DNA of 64,000 nt from the NCBI RefSeq assembly GCF_934636665.1, contig NZ_CAKUAT010000001.1:124001-188000 (forward strand), given 5' to 3'. The notes below the pieces were generated by a model. The model made no database searches and was not told the origin of the DNA. It worked only from the letters and a program-made list of their open reading frames with translations. This document shows, piece by piece, positions 26,372-35,139 of this stretch. Source of the stretch: an uncultured Senegalimassilia sp. Its GTDB lineage: Bacteria; Actinomycetota; Coriobacteriia; Coriobacteriales; Eggerthellaceae. Position 1 is the first letter of the stretch, and every line of letters begins with the position of its first letter. The position numbers and the translations under genes are program-made.

Positions 26372-26965
26372 TTACAGCATCCCCTTCGTGGACGGCAGCG
26401 CGTCGCCCATGCGGGGGTCGGGCTCGCAGGCCTGGCGCATGGCGCGCGCCACCGCCTTGAACATGCCCTCGATGACGTGGTGCGTGTTCTCGCCGGCCAG
26501 CTGGCGGATGTGCAGCGTGACGCCGGCGTTGGCGGCGAAGGCGATGAAGAACTCCTTCGCCAGCGTGGCGTCGAAGGCGCCCACCATCACTGCGGGCACG
26601 TCGGCGTCCCAGAACAGCTGGCCGCGTCCCGAGATGTCCACGGCCGCCATGATAAGCGCCTCGTCCATGGGCATGGCGATGTCGCCGAAGCGGCGGATGC
26701 CGCGCTTGTCGCCGAGCGCCTGCGCGAACGCCTGACCCATGACGATGCCGGTGTCCTCCACCGAGTGGTGGCCGTCCACCTCAAGGTCTCCCTTGCAACG
26801 AACTTGCAGGTCGAACAAGCCGTGGCGGCCGAACGCAGTGAGCATGTGGTCGAAAAACCCGATGCCCGTCTCCACGTCCGTGACGCCCGTGCCGTCAAGG
26901 TCGACGGACAAGTCGATGTCGGTTTCCTTCGTGGTGCGCGCGATGCGCGCAACGCGTTCGCTCAT
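26372..26965 (-). CDS. hisB: Imidazoleglycerol-phosphate dehydratase
   Basis: Manganese enzyme that dehydrates imidazole glycerol phosphate. The 197 residues form a single dehydratase domain with both metal-binding HHxxED-type motifs (GHHSVEDTGI and THHVIEGMFKA) and the FFDHML segment. There is no N-terminal phosphatase domain, so histidinol-phosphate phosphatase must come from another gene. AAAGG site before the ATG. It is separated from hisC by a 475-base noncoding block. Confidence 0.96.
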   Translation of the reverse strand: MSERVARIARTTKETDIDLSVDLDGTGVTDVETGIGFFDHMLTAFGRHGLFDLQVRCKGDLEVDGHHSVEDTGIVMGQAFAQALGDKRGIRRFGDIAMPMDEALIMAAVDISGRGQLFWDADVPAVMVGAFDATLAKEFFIAFAANAGVTLHIRQLAGENTHHVIEGMFKAVARAMRQACEPDPRMGDALPSTKGML

Positions 26966-27440
26966 TGCTGTTCGCCTTTCTATCGTCGTGTGCGCAGCGA
27001 TTCCGGACAGTTAGCGCTACGTCCCCGAGGTGTCCGGACCCGGGACGCCCGCTAGCGCCCGTCGGCACCCGCTGGCGCCCGATTAAAGTTCTGGGCGGTT
27101 TTGTAGGCACGAAAGCCTGTTTCGCCGGGATACCACAAAACTGACCTGGGGTTTTATCGTGCGTTGCCGGCATCACGCTACAAAAACCGCCCAGATGACG
27201 GGGACCGAAGGGCAAATCGGCCCCCGTTTCCTGCAAAACCGCCCAGAAGACGCAGGGTGCGGTCCACAGGGCGTGCGCGGCCTCGTTTTTCCACGGCGCG
27301 CAGGGCGCCGCGACCCCGCCCATGCCCCGTCAAGACCTCGCGTGCCACAGAATCCTCGACTCCGCCTCGACGCGATCCACTCCGCACGGCCTCGCGCCGA
27401 CGCAGCGATTCCGGACAGTTAGCGCTACGTCCCCGAGCCT
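26966..27440. repeat. Noncoding repeat block inside the his operon
   Basis: This 475-base gap interrupts an otherwise tight operon. An identical 37-base sequence occurs at 26993-27029 and 27401-27437. Between them, a 15-base sequence at 27089-27103 recurs exactly inverted at 27234-27248, and nearly so at 27181-27195. An 18-base near-tandem repeat lies at about 27047-27082. No credible coding frame was found. It may be a mobile intergenic element or a remnant of a duplication. Confidence 0.75.
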
Positions 27441-28505
27441 TTACTTCGACAGGATCTCCCGCAGCGCGGCCAGGAACTCGTCGTTTTCCTGGGGGCTGCC
27501 GATGGAGACGCGCAGGCAATCCTGCAGCATGGGCGCGCGGCTGAAGTCGCGCACGAGGATGCCGCGGTCGTAGAGTTGCTGCCACACCTCCCCCGCGCCT
27601 TCTGTGCGGAACAGGATGTAGTTGGCGTTCGAGGGGTACGCCGTGATACCCGGCATCTGCGAGAGCTCACGGAACACGCGCCCACGCTCCGAGACGATCC
27701 GCATGATGCCGCGCTCGAACTTCGCGCGATTGCGGAACACCACGCGCGCGATGGCCTGCGACACCGCGTCCACCGAGTACGGCTGGCGCACCTTCAAGAA
27801 CTCGCGGATGACCTCGGGGTGCCCCAGCAGGTAGCCCACGCGCACGCCGGCAAGCGAGAACGCCTTGGAGAACGTGCGCAGGATGACCAGGTTCTTGTGC
27901 TGCGCCAGGTAGGGGCGCACCGTGCCGCGCGAGAACTCGAAGTACGCCTCGTCCACCATCACGAGCGCGTCGGTGGCGTCGAGCAGACGCAGGATGAAGC
28001 GCTCGTCGGCCAGGTCGCCCGTGGGGTTGTTCGGGCTGGTGACGATGACGTAATCGATGTCGCCGCGCGCCACACGGGACAGCACCGCCTCCTCGTCGAT
28101 GGTGTAATCGGCGCGGCGCGGGATGTCGACCACCTCGGTGTTGGTGAGCTCGGCGTTGTTGCGGTACACCGAGAACGTCGGCGGCATGTTCAGGAACTTG
28201 CGCCCCGGCCCGCCCCAGGCCAGCGCCGTGTCGAACAGCAGCTCGTCGCCGCCGTTGCCCACGAGCACGCAATCGCGGTCAAGGCCGTTGGCCTCGGCGA
28301 TCATGTCGCGCAGCTCGTTGGCCAAGGGGTCGGGATAACGATTGAAGGCCACCTTGTTGATCTCGCGCTTGATCTCGTTGCGGATCTCGGTCTCCACATC
28401 GCAGGGGTTCTCGTTGGCCGACAGGTACGCACGCGCCGGAAGGTACTTCGGGTCGTAGGGCGTGATGTCGGCCAGCTGCGGGGCGGATGCGCGGACGCTA
28501 TTCAT
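27441..28505 (-). CDS. hisC: Histidinol-phosphate aminotransferase
   Basis: PLP-dependent aminotransferase of 354 residues that makes histidinol phosphate. Landmarks: ANENPC near the N-terminus, VTSPNNPTG, DEAYFEF, and the PLP lysine in RTFSKAFSLAGVRVG. The ATG overlaps the hisD stop by 8 bases (ATGAATAG), so the two are translationally coupled. The stop lies only 3 bases from the second 37-base repeat copy. Confidence 0.96.
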   Translation of the reverse strand: MNSVRASAPQLADITPYDPKYLPARAYLSANENPCDVETEIRNEIKREINKVAFNRYPDPLANELRDMIAEANGLDRDCVLVGNGGDELLFDTALAWGGPGRKFLNMPPTFSVYRNNAELTNTEVVDIPRRADYTIDEEAVLSRVARGDIDYVIVTSPNNPTGDLADERFILRLLDATDALVMVDEAYFEFSRGTVRPYLAQHKNLVILRTFSKAFSLAGVRVGYLLGHPEVIREFLKVRQPYSVDAVSQAIARVVFRNRAKFERGIMRIVSERGRVFRELSQMPGITAYPSNANYILFRTEGAGEVWQQLYDRGILVRDFSRAPMLQDCLRVSIGSPQENDEFLAALREILSK

Positions 28506-29820
28506 CGGCGCCGTCCAAACCGTAGATGTCGCCGGTCTCCACGAGCGCCTTGCGCAGCTCGACGCTGCGGGCGTGCGCCCACAGGCCCTCGTGACGGGCG
28601 ATGGCGATGACGGCGTCGGCGTCGTTTGCCAGCGACTTCGCGGAATACTGGATGACGCTGGAGTGCTTGACGAACTCGTCGGTGGAAAGCGGCGAAGCGT
28701 AGCGCGCGGTGCCGCCGGTGGGAAGCGTGTGGTTGGGGCCGGCCACGTAGTCGCCCACGGCCTCGGGGGTCCACTCGCCCACGAAGATGGCGCCGGCGTT
28801 GCGGATGGCGCCGAGCTGCTCGAACGCGCCGTCGAAGTGCAGCTCCAGGTGCTCGGGGGCGATAACGTTGACGGACTGGATAGCCTGCTCCATGGAGTCG
28901 CAGATGACCACGAGGCCCTGATCGGCCAGCGAGGCGGTGGTGATCTCGGCGCGCGTGGAGGCCTTCATGTGGCCCTCGATGGCGGCCTCGACCTTGTCGG
29001 CGTAGCCCTCGTCGAACGTAACCAGGTAGCAGCTTGCCAGCGGATCGTGCTCGGCCTGGGCCATGAGGTCGATGGCGACCATGGCGGGATCGGCGGTCTC
29101 GTCGGCCACGACGCACACCTCGGAGGGGCCGGCGATCATATCGATTCCCACATCGCCGGAGACGATCTTCTTCGCAGCCGCCACGAACGCGTTGCCCGGG
29201 CCCGTGATCTTGCAGACCGGCTCGATGGTCTCGGTGCCGTAGGCAAGCGCCGCCACGGCCTGCGCACCGCCTACCGTGTAGATCTCGGTGACGCCTGCCA
29301 GACGGCACGCCTCGAGCACCACCGGGTCGATGCTGCCGTCCTTGGTGGGCGGCGTGACGCACACGATGCGCTCGACGCCGGCGACCGCGGCGGGCAGGGC
29401 GTTCATGAGCACCGTGGACGGGTAGAGCGCACGGCCGCCGGGCACGTAGATGCCCACGCTTTCAAGCGGGGTGACCTTCGCGCCGACCAGGGCACCGTCC
29501 TCGCGCACGGAGAACCAGCTCTGCTTGACCTGGCGCTCGTGGAACTCGCGGATCTGCTTGGCGGCCTTCTTGAGCGCCTCCTCGGTCTTGGGATCGACCT
29601 TCGCCGCGGCGGCCTCGATGGCCTCTGCCGGCACGCGGAAATTCTCGATGGCAACGCCGTCGAAGCGCTCGGTCAGCTCGCGCAGGGCAGCATCGCCCTG
29701 TTCGCGAACCTGCTCGATGATATTCGTTGCCGCCTCCATGGCACGGGCGTTGAACGCGCCCGTGCGCTTGAGGTGCTTGTTGGAGAATTGCTCGCCTTTG
29801 TTTAGGATGACGCGACGCAT
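28498..29820 (-). CDS. hisD: Histidinol dehydrogenase
   Basis: Zinc enzyme that oxidises histidinol twice to histidine with NAD+. The 440 residues carry the family signature around IDMIAGPSEV, the zinc/substrate segment AQAEHDPLA, the catalytic EHLELH and the C-terminal HxxGL-type motif (RHEGLWAHA). ATG 29820 follows an AAGGAC site; a 17-codon upstream extension was discarded. It is 156 bases downstream of hisZG, with small hairpins in the spacer. Confidence 0.96.
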   Translation of the reverse strand: MRRVILNKGEQFSNKHLKRTGAFNARAMEAATNIIEQVREQGDAALRELTERFDGVAIENFRVPAEAIEAAAAKVDPKTEEALKKAAKQIREFHERQVKQSWFSVREDGALVGAKVTPLESVGIYVPGGRALYPSTVLMNALPAAVAGVERIVCVTPPTKDGSIDPVVLEACRLAGVTEIYTVGGAQAVAALAYGTETIEPVCKITGPGNAFVAAAKKIVSGDVGIDMIAGPSEVCVVADETADPAMVAIDLMAQAEHDPLASCYLVTFDEGYADKVEAAIEGHMKASTRAEITTASLADQGLVVICDSMEQAIQSVNVIAPEHLELHFDGAFEQLGAIRNAGAIFVGEWTPEAVGDYVAGPNHTLPTGGTARYASPLSTDEFVKHSSVIQYSAKSLANDADAVIAIARHEGLWAHARSVELRKALVETGDIYGLDGADE

Positions 29821-29976
29821 GTTGTCCTTCTTTCCATATACACGCCGGATGACCCCTCCGGCCTCTTTCACGATGATACCTTGTCGCGGCCGCGCCTGCG
29901 AGCAGGCGTTTCCCCGGCCTTGACGTTGCGGCGCCCGACCCCTGGGCGCCTGCGGGCGCGAAGCCCTGACCAGCTG

Positions 29977-31680
29977 TTATTCGGTCGCCGGCTCGGGCGA
30001 CTGCACGCCGCCGGCGATGACCGTGGCCTCCCACTTGCCTGCCGCGGCGCCGGCGCGCATGGCGTCGGCCAGCTCCACGATGCGCGCATCGGTGCGCAGC
30101 GAGGTGCCGTTGGCGAAGAAGCGGGCCGTCGAGGACAGCACATCCTCCACGATGACCAGGTTGTTCTCACGCAACGTGGTGCCCGTGGCCGTGATATCGA
30201 CGATGCGCTCGGCCAATCCAGTCAATGGTGCCAGCTCAATGTTTCCGTGCAGTTTCACGATCTCGACCTGGGTGCCGGTTTTCGCGTAATGGGCGCGCGT
30301 GATGTTGGGATACTTCGTGGCGATGCGGATGGAGCCCAAGCGGCGGTAATGCTCGGCGGTCTGCTCGGCGGCGCCGGCGGGCTCGGCCACCACGAAGCGG
30401 CAGGAGCCGAACTTCAGGTCGGCCAGCTCCACCACCTCGGGCTGCGCCTCGAGCAGCGAGTCCTCGCCGCAGATGCCGCAATCGGCCGCGCCGAGCTCCA
30501 CGAACGCCGGGGCGTCGGAGGGGCGCACGATGATGTACTCCACGCCCGGGTTGCGGATGATGAGCTGGCGGCCAGGGTTGTCCAGCCCCGTGACGTCCAG
30601 GCCGCATGCCGCCAGGCACGCGATGGAGTCGGCATTGAGCGAGCCCTTCGGCACGGCGATGCGCAGCGGGCGCTGGCCGGTGCCCGACGCGGAGCGCTCA
30701 TCGGCGGCCGCGGCGGCGGCCATGGCGCGCTCAAGGAAGAACGCGAAGCCGGCTGCGGGACGGCTTTCGCCGTATGCCCCGATGGTATTGTCGTAGCGCC
30801 CGCCGCTGCCCAGCGGGCTTCCCAGCCCCGGCGCGTAGGCCTCGAACACGATACCGGTGTAGTAGTCGAAGCTGCTCATGACGGAGAAGTCGACCTGGAT
30901 GCAGTCGGCCAGGCCCGCGGCCTCCAGCAGGTCGAATGCCTGCTCCAGGCCGTCAAGGCCCGTCTCGCAGCCCAGCGGGGCCACCAGCTCGCGCACCTCG
31001 GCGATGGCGGCGCGCCCGCCGCGGATGCGGGCGAGCTTGCCGATGGCCTGGGCGAACACCGGCGGAACGCCCTGTGCGCCGTCGCCTGCGGTCAGCTCGT
31101 CGAGCGTGACGAAGTTCGACGTGTGGTACGCGTCGAGCACGGCCTGGCGCCACTGCGGCTCAGCACCGCAGCTTGCGAGCAGCGCGCGCAGCACCGACAC
31201 CGATGCGAGCGCGATCTTGAAATCGGCCACGCCGGCGAGCTTGAGCGACTCGGCCAGCAGGCCCACCACCTCGGCGTCGGCCGCCGCGCCCGCCTGGCCG
31301 ATGAGCTCGACGCCCATCTGCGTGGTCTCGCGCGGCTCGGCGCGCGTCTGGCCCTCGGCCTCGCGGAACACCCGCTGCATGTAGCGGAAACGGAACGGCC
31401 CGGGCTGGCCGGCCAGGCGCGTGGCGCACATGCGGGCGATTTGCAGCGTGACGTCGGGACGCATGGCAAGAAGGTCGCCGCGCGCGTCGAAGAGCTTGAA
31501 CGGGGTGCCCGGCAGCCTGCCGCCGGCCTGCAGCACGTCCATCACCTCGAGCGTGGGCGTTTCCACCGGAAGGTAGCCCTTGGCCGCCATGTTGGCCTGC
31601 ACCGCTTGGGCCGCCTGCTCGCGCAGCACCGCCTCGTCGGTGAGCACGTCGCGGAAACCCGAAGGCGTCACGAAGTTCAT
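29977..31680 (-). CDS. Fused ATP phosphoribosyltransferase HisZ-HisG
   Basis: First and feedback-controlled step of histidine synthesis (ATP plus PRPP). In most bacteria the regulatory HisZ and short catalytic HisG are separate proteins forming a hetero-octamer; here they are one 567-residue chain. Residues about 1-335 form a HisRS-like HisZ domain (TPSGFRDVL, RFRYMQRVFR, GGRYDN). Residues about 338-567 form short-form HisG, with VPKGSL, ADCGICGEDS and the PRPP loop DITATGTTL. The start is uncertain between ATG 31680 and ATG 31689. First gene of the operon. Confidence 0.92.
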   Translation of the reverse strand: MNFVTPSGFRDVLTDEAVLREQAAQAVQANMAAKGYLPVETPTLEVMDVLQAGGRLPGTPFKLFDARGDLLAMRPDVTLQIARMCATRLAGQPGPFRFRYMQRVFREAEGQTRAEPRETTQMGVELIGQAGAAADAEVVGLLAESLKLAGVADFKIALASVSVLRALLASCGAEPQWRQAVLDAYHTSNFVTLDELTAGDGAQGVPPVFAQAIGKLARIRGGRAAIAEVRELVAPLGCETGLDGLEQAFDLLEAAGLADCIQVDFSVMSSFDYYTGIVFEAYAPGLGSPLGSGGRYDNTIGAYGESRPAAGFAFFLERAMAAAAAADERSASGTGQRPLRIAVPKGSLNADSIACLAACGLDVTGLDNPGRQLIIRNPGVEYIIVRPSDAPAFVELGAADCGICGEDSLLEAQPEVVELADLKFGSCRFVVAEPAGAAEQTAEHYRRLGSIRIATKYPNITRAHYAKTGTQVEIVKLHGNIELAPLTGLAERIVDITATGTTLRENNLVIVEDVLSSTARFFANGTSLRTDARIVELADAMRAGAAAGKWEATVIAGGVQSPEPATE

Positions 31681-31799
31681 CTGGTTCATCCTGCCTTTCA
31701 TCATGCGGTTGCGGGCATGCGCCCGTTTTCGGTTGCAGATGAGGAAATGGCCGCCGATTGCGGGCGCTTCCGCAGCGCCATTCCCAAGTGCTGTTCGAT

Positions 31800-31827
31800 A
31801 CTTTAGCACAGTAGAGTGATAAAGCAA
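31800..31827 (-). promoter_or_regulatory. Promoter of the his operon
   Basis: Minus-strand TTGCTT (31822-31827), a 16-base spacer and TAAAGT (31800-31805), about 120 bases before hisZG. A moderate match to consensus. Confidence 0.5.
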
Positions 31828-31906
31828 GAAACTTGACCGATTTTTTGCAGAAGCGGACTAACGCGTCGAGGAGAGCGGTTCGCAAGCCTTCGCGAAGAAG
31901 GATTTC

Positions 31907-32128
31907 GGCGTTTCATGCCCAAGATTGCGAGTATTCCGAAAATAGGACGCGAGCGAAACGCAACCGTACACGCCCAAGCAGCGCTCGCGCCCCGCAAAAT
32001 CCCGCAAAACCTGCTTCTTTGCTCGAAAGAACGCCCTTTTGCCCGCCGATCGAGTCCCGAACGCCCTCCGGCAGCGTTCTTCTCGTTCGGAAAATTCGGA
32101 AAACTCCCCTTTTCGGGCATGAAACGTC
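31907..32128. repeat. Interrupted inverted repeat
   Basis: Twelve bases at 31909-31920 (CGTTTCATGCCC) recur exactly inverted at 32115-32126. Similarity continues inward for about 25 further bases (GAGTNTTCCGAA) in each arm, with about 140 bases between arms. Confidence 0.6.
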
Positions 32129-32207
32129 ATAATCGTTCCCATTCGCAACGCGGGATGAACGCATCGCGGGCGAAGCAAACAAGAACGCCGTCACAGAAAG
32201 CACCGCC

Positions 32208-33131
32208 ATGCCGAACCTGTTCGCAGACCATACCGTCGTCCTTGCCGGCTACGGCTTCAGCGTCGATGGGCCCTACCTTACGATCAACGACCTGGACGAG
32301 GGCACGGTCGGCTACGTGCCCGTGCTCGGACGCACGTTCTCGCTGCGCCGACTCCCGCGCCGGCGCTGCATCGGCCGCATCGACCTCTGGACGCACGAAC
32401 AAAGCACGTGCCCGCTGAGCGCGGAGCTGCTGCCCGACGGCAAGGAGGACATGTGCCCGGCGTGCATCGAGGCGACCGGCTTCAACCCGTCGTTTTACTT
32501 CAGCAGCTACATCTCGCCGCAGCAGCGCGAGTACAACCAAACGCCGCACTACGTGTACCTGGCGTATTTCGCGCCGGGCTATGTGAAGGCGGGCATATCG
32601 AGCGAGACGCGCGGCATCGAGCGCCTGCTCGAGCAAGGCGCCCGCGCGGCACGCGTAGTCGGACGCTTCACCTGCGCCGACGACGCCCGCGCACTTGAAG
32701 CGGCGCTGTGCGCGCAAGATGGCGTGGCCGAGACCATGCGCGCGTCGCTCAAGGCGAAACTGCTGGCCGATGCGCCTTACAGCTTCGAGCAAGCTTGCCG
32801 CGAACTGCGCGCGGCGGCCGATAGGCTCGAAGACGTCAGCGCCGTGACGCAGGCGGGTTTCTCGCCCGAGGACGCGCTTGACCTTTCGCCGTATTACTTC
32901 GGCGGGCCGTCCCCCGACGCGCACACCATGCAGCTGCCCGAAGGCGAAGGCTTCGCGGATGTGTGCGGCGGCGTGTGCGCGGGCATGGTCGGCGCGAACC
33001 TGGTGTTTTGGCAGGACGGGACGAACTTCATCGCGCCCATCAAGGATTGGGAATCCCACGAAATCGAGTTCCTGGACGACGAGATCGCCTGCGAATACGC
33101 CAGCGAGCCCCAGCAGATCTCGCTGTTCTAG
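32208..33131 (+). CDS. DUF2797-like cysteine-rich protein
   Basis: 307 residues, function unknown. The pattern of an early Cys, CPL, a CPAC knuckle, then HYVYLAYFAPGYVKAGISSETR and LLEQGARAARVVG resembles DUF2797 proteins, whose core looks like a GIY-YIG nuclease strand pair with its Arg. This is recognition by eye. The N-terminal 50 residues and C-terminal 80 residues are not assigned. Plus strand, single gene, ending at a hairpin. A weak GAAAG site precedes ATG 32208. Confidence 0.8.
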   Translation: MPNLFADHTVVLAGYGFSVDGPYLTINDLDEGTVGYVPVLGRTFSLRRLPRRRCIGRIDLWTHEQSTCPLSAELLPDGKEDMCPACIEATGFNPSFYFSSYISPQQREYNQTPHYVYLAYFAPGYVKAGISSETRGIERLLEQGARAARVVGRFTCADDARALEAALCAQDGVAETMRASLKAKLLADAPYSFEQACRELRAAADRLEDVSAVTQAGFSPEDALDLSPYYFGGPSPDAHTMQLPEGEGFADVCGGVCAGMVGANLVFWQDGTNFIAPIKDWESHEIEFLDDEIACEYASEPQQISLF

Positions 33132-33160
33132 CGCACCCGACCTGTGCCCGAAAACGCAAG

Positions 33161-33190
33161 AAGCGCCGCCCGGTTTCCCGAGCGGCGCTT
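33161..33190 (+). terminator. Terminator after the DUF2797-like gene
   Basis: Nine-bp stem (33161-33169 with 33182-33190), then CGTTTGC, 30 bases past the stop. Confidence 0.6.
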
Positions 33191-33271
33191 CGTTTGCAAG
33201 CTTATGTCACGCGAAACAGCCTTCGCAAAAGCCCTTCTCGCGTACGATGGGTCCATCGCGAACGGCGCTTT

Positions 33272-33327
33272 TCACATGCGAGAAATCTAGCACGCGCGAT
33301 CTTCGCACGCATCGCTTTCGCATGTGA
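33272..33327. repeat. Ten-base inverted repeat
   Basis: TCACATGCGA (33272-33281) pairs with its exact inverse at 33318-33327 across 36 bases, in the convergent gap before the AGCS gene's 3' end. Possibly part of its termination region. Confidence 0.4.
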
Positions 33328-33377
33328 CACCTTGGCGGACCCTCGCACGGCCGCGCCCACGACAGTAGTCGCAGGCT

Positions 33378-34889
33378 TTACGCTTCGTTGACGTCGGCGT
33401 CCATGGCGTCCTCGAAGTACTCCTTCACAGGGCCGTCGCCAAAGTCCTTCACCTCGTCGAGGTGCCAGCAGTCGGTCTGCGGCATGCCCGGGACGTTGTC
33501 GGCCACGAACACCGGGTCCTTGCCGGCGGCGCGCTGCTCGGAGTAGTCCTTCAGCGCCGCAAGCGCCCACTTGCCCAAAAGCAGGATGGCGATGAGGTTC
33601 ATCATGGCCATGAGGCCCATGAAGATGTCGGCCAGGTTCCAAGCCAAGTCGAAGCTGTTCACCGCGCCGTAGAAGATGACCGCCAGGCACGCCAGACGGA
33701 AGATGATCAGCGCCGCCTTGGAGTCGTTCTTGATGAAACGGAAGTTGCTCTCGGCGTAGAAGTAGTTGCCGATGAGGCTGGAGTAGGCGAACATGAAGAT
33801 GGCGAACGTGATGAAGTGGATGCCCACGGGGCCCACGGAGTTGTTCACGGCCATCTGCACGAGCGGCATGCCGTTGAGGCCCTCGGCCGCGGCGGGATCC
33901 TGCACGTAGAACACCAGCACCATCATGGCCGAGCAGGTGCAGATGACGAGCGTGTCGATGTAGACCGACAGGCTTTGCACGAGACCCTGCTTGACCGGGT
34001 GGGAAACGCTGGCGGTAGCGGCGGCGTTAGGAGCAGAACCCATACCTGCCTCATTGGAGTACAGGCCGCGCTTGATGCCGAGCATGACCACCGAGCCGGC
34101 GAAGCCGCCGAAGATGGACTGGAAGTCGAAGGCGCTCTGGAACATCAGGCCGAACACGGCGGGCAGCCAGGTGATGTTGGCGATGGTGGTCCACAGCGCG
34201 ATGGCGATGTAGGCGATGGCCATGACCGGCACGATGATGGACGTGATCACGCTGATGCGCTTGGAGCCGCCGAAGATGACGCCGGCGGTGAACACCACCA
34301 GGCCCAGACCGGCCGCCACGGCAACGCCGTTGGTGGCGTAGTCGGGGATGTAGTACTCAAGCGCGCTGCATGCGTTGAACGCCTGCAGGCCATTGAAGCC
34401 GAACGCGAAGCACAGGATGAGCAGCACGCTGAACAGCACGCCAAGCTTGCGGCTGCCGAGCGCCTGATGGATATAGTAGGCCGGGCCGCCGCGGAACTCG
34501 CCGTCGGTGCCGCGCACCTTCCAGATCTGGGCGAGCGTGGACTCGACGAAGGCCGATGCCGCGCCCACCAGGGCCATAAGCCACATCCAGAACACGGCGC
34601 CCGGGCCGCCCGTGGCGATGGCCGTCGCCACGCCGGCGATGTTACCCGTGCCCACGCGGCTGGCCGTGGAGACCATAAGCGCCTGGAACGACGAGATGGA
34701 GCGCTCGCCCTGCACGTGCTTCTTCTCGGTCAGCTGCTTGAACATGTCCTTGATGAAGCGGATCTGCACGCCCTTGGTGCGGATGGTGAAGTACACGCCC
34801 ACTGCAACCAGCAGGATGAGCAGGATGTACGTGTACATGAAGCCGTCGATCTCACCCGTGATATCGACAAGCCATGCGTTGAAATCCAT
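33378..34889 (-). CDS. Sodium:alanine (AGCS family) symporter
   Basis: Inner-membrane sodium-coupled importer of alanine, glycine or a related amino acid. The 503 residues give about 11 membrane helices with the AGCS signatures ASRVGTGNIAGVATAI, GGPGAVFWMW, GGPAYYI and SNEAGMGSAPNAAA. A 60-residue hydrophilic C-terminal tail with many acidic residues is unusual only in length. ATG 34889 has a GGGGAAA site. It is preceded by a -10 element and a 16-base perfect palindrome, so regulation by a GntR-type factor is plausible. Confidence 0.95.
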   Translation of the reverse strand: MDFNAWLVDITGEIDGFMYTYILLILLVAVGVYFTIRTKGVQIRFIKDMFKQLTEKKHVQGERSISSFQALMVSTASRVGTGNIAGVATAIATGGPGAVFWMWLMALVGAASAFVESTLAQIWKVRGTDGEFRGGPAYYIHQALGSRKLGVLFSVLLILCFAFGFNGLQAFNACSALEYYIPDYATNGVAVAAGLGLVVFTAGVIFGGSKRISVITSIIVPVMAIAYIAIALWTTIANITWLPAVFGLMFQSAFDFQSIFGGFAGSVVMLGIKRGLYSNEAGMGSAPNAAATASVSHPVKQGLVQSLSVYIDTLVICTCSAMMVLVFYVQDPAAAEGLNGMPLVQMAVNNSVGPVGIHFITFAIFMFAYSSLIGNYFYAESNFRFIKNDSKAALIIFRLACLAVIFYGAVNSFDLAWNLADIFMGLMAMMNLIAILLLGKWALAALKDYSEQRAAGKDPVFVADNVPGMPQTDCWHLDEVKDFGDGPVKEYFEDAMDADVNEA

Positions 34890-34932
34890 GATGGCTTTCC
34901 CCTTTTCCCTATATGAAACCGATTCCCTGGAT

Positions 34933-34972
34933 TTGTGCGTACGCACAAGAATCCACGGAAACGCCACTATAC
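34933..34972 (-). promoter_or_regulatory. Promoter and palindromic operator of the AGCS gene
   Basis: TATAGT (34967-34972, minus) is a likely -10; the -35 is weak. Just downstream is a perfect 16-base palindrome TTGTGCGTACGCACAA (34933-34948), sited to block early transcription. The TTGT...ACAA form resembles GntR-family operators. Confidence 0.55.
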
Positions 34973-35139
34973 CTTATTTTGAAACAAATTGGTAACATTC
35001 GCGGTTCCCGGAAAAGACCCCCTATTCCCTAGCGTTTGTGTTCCTCGTTGTGCTTTTTCACCTTGTCCGGCTTGCGACCGCTCAAAGGGCTATGATGGTC
35101 ACTTACCGAATACTGAGCAATTATGCGTAAGGGGCGCAC

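Larger units (their letters stand above)
31681..32207. other. Divergent intergenic region with large inverted repeat
   Basis: 527 bases between the divergent hisZG and the DUF2797-like gene. It contains the his promoter (31800-31827) and a leader of about 110 bases with no His-codon attenuator. An interrupted inverted repeat lies at about 31907-31945 and 32088-32128. No convincing gene. Confidence 0.65.

Noticed and set aside
31681..31793. Histidine attenuator leader peptide
   Set aside because: No run of His codons in any short frame of the leader and no paired terminator/antiterminator.
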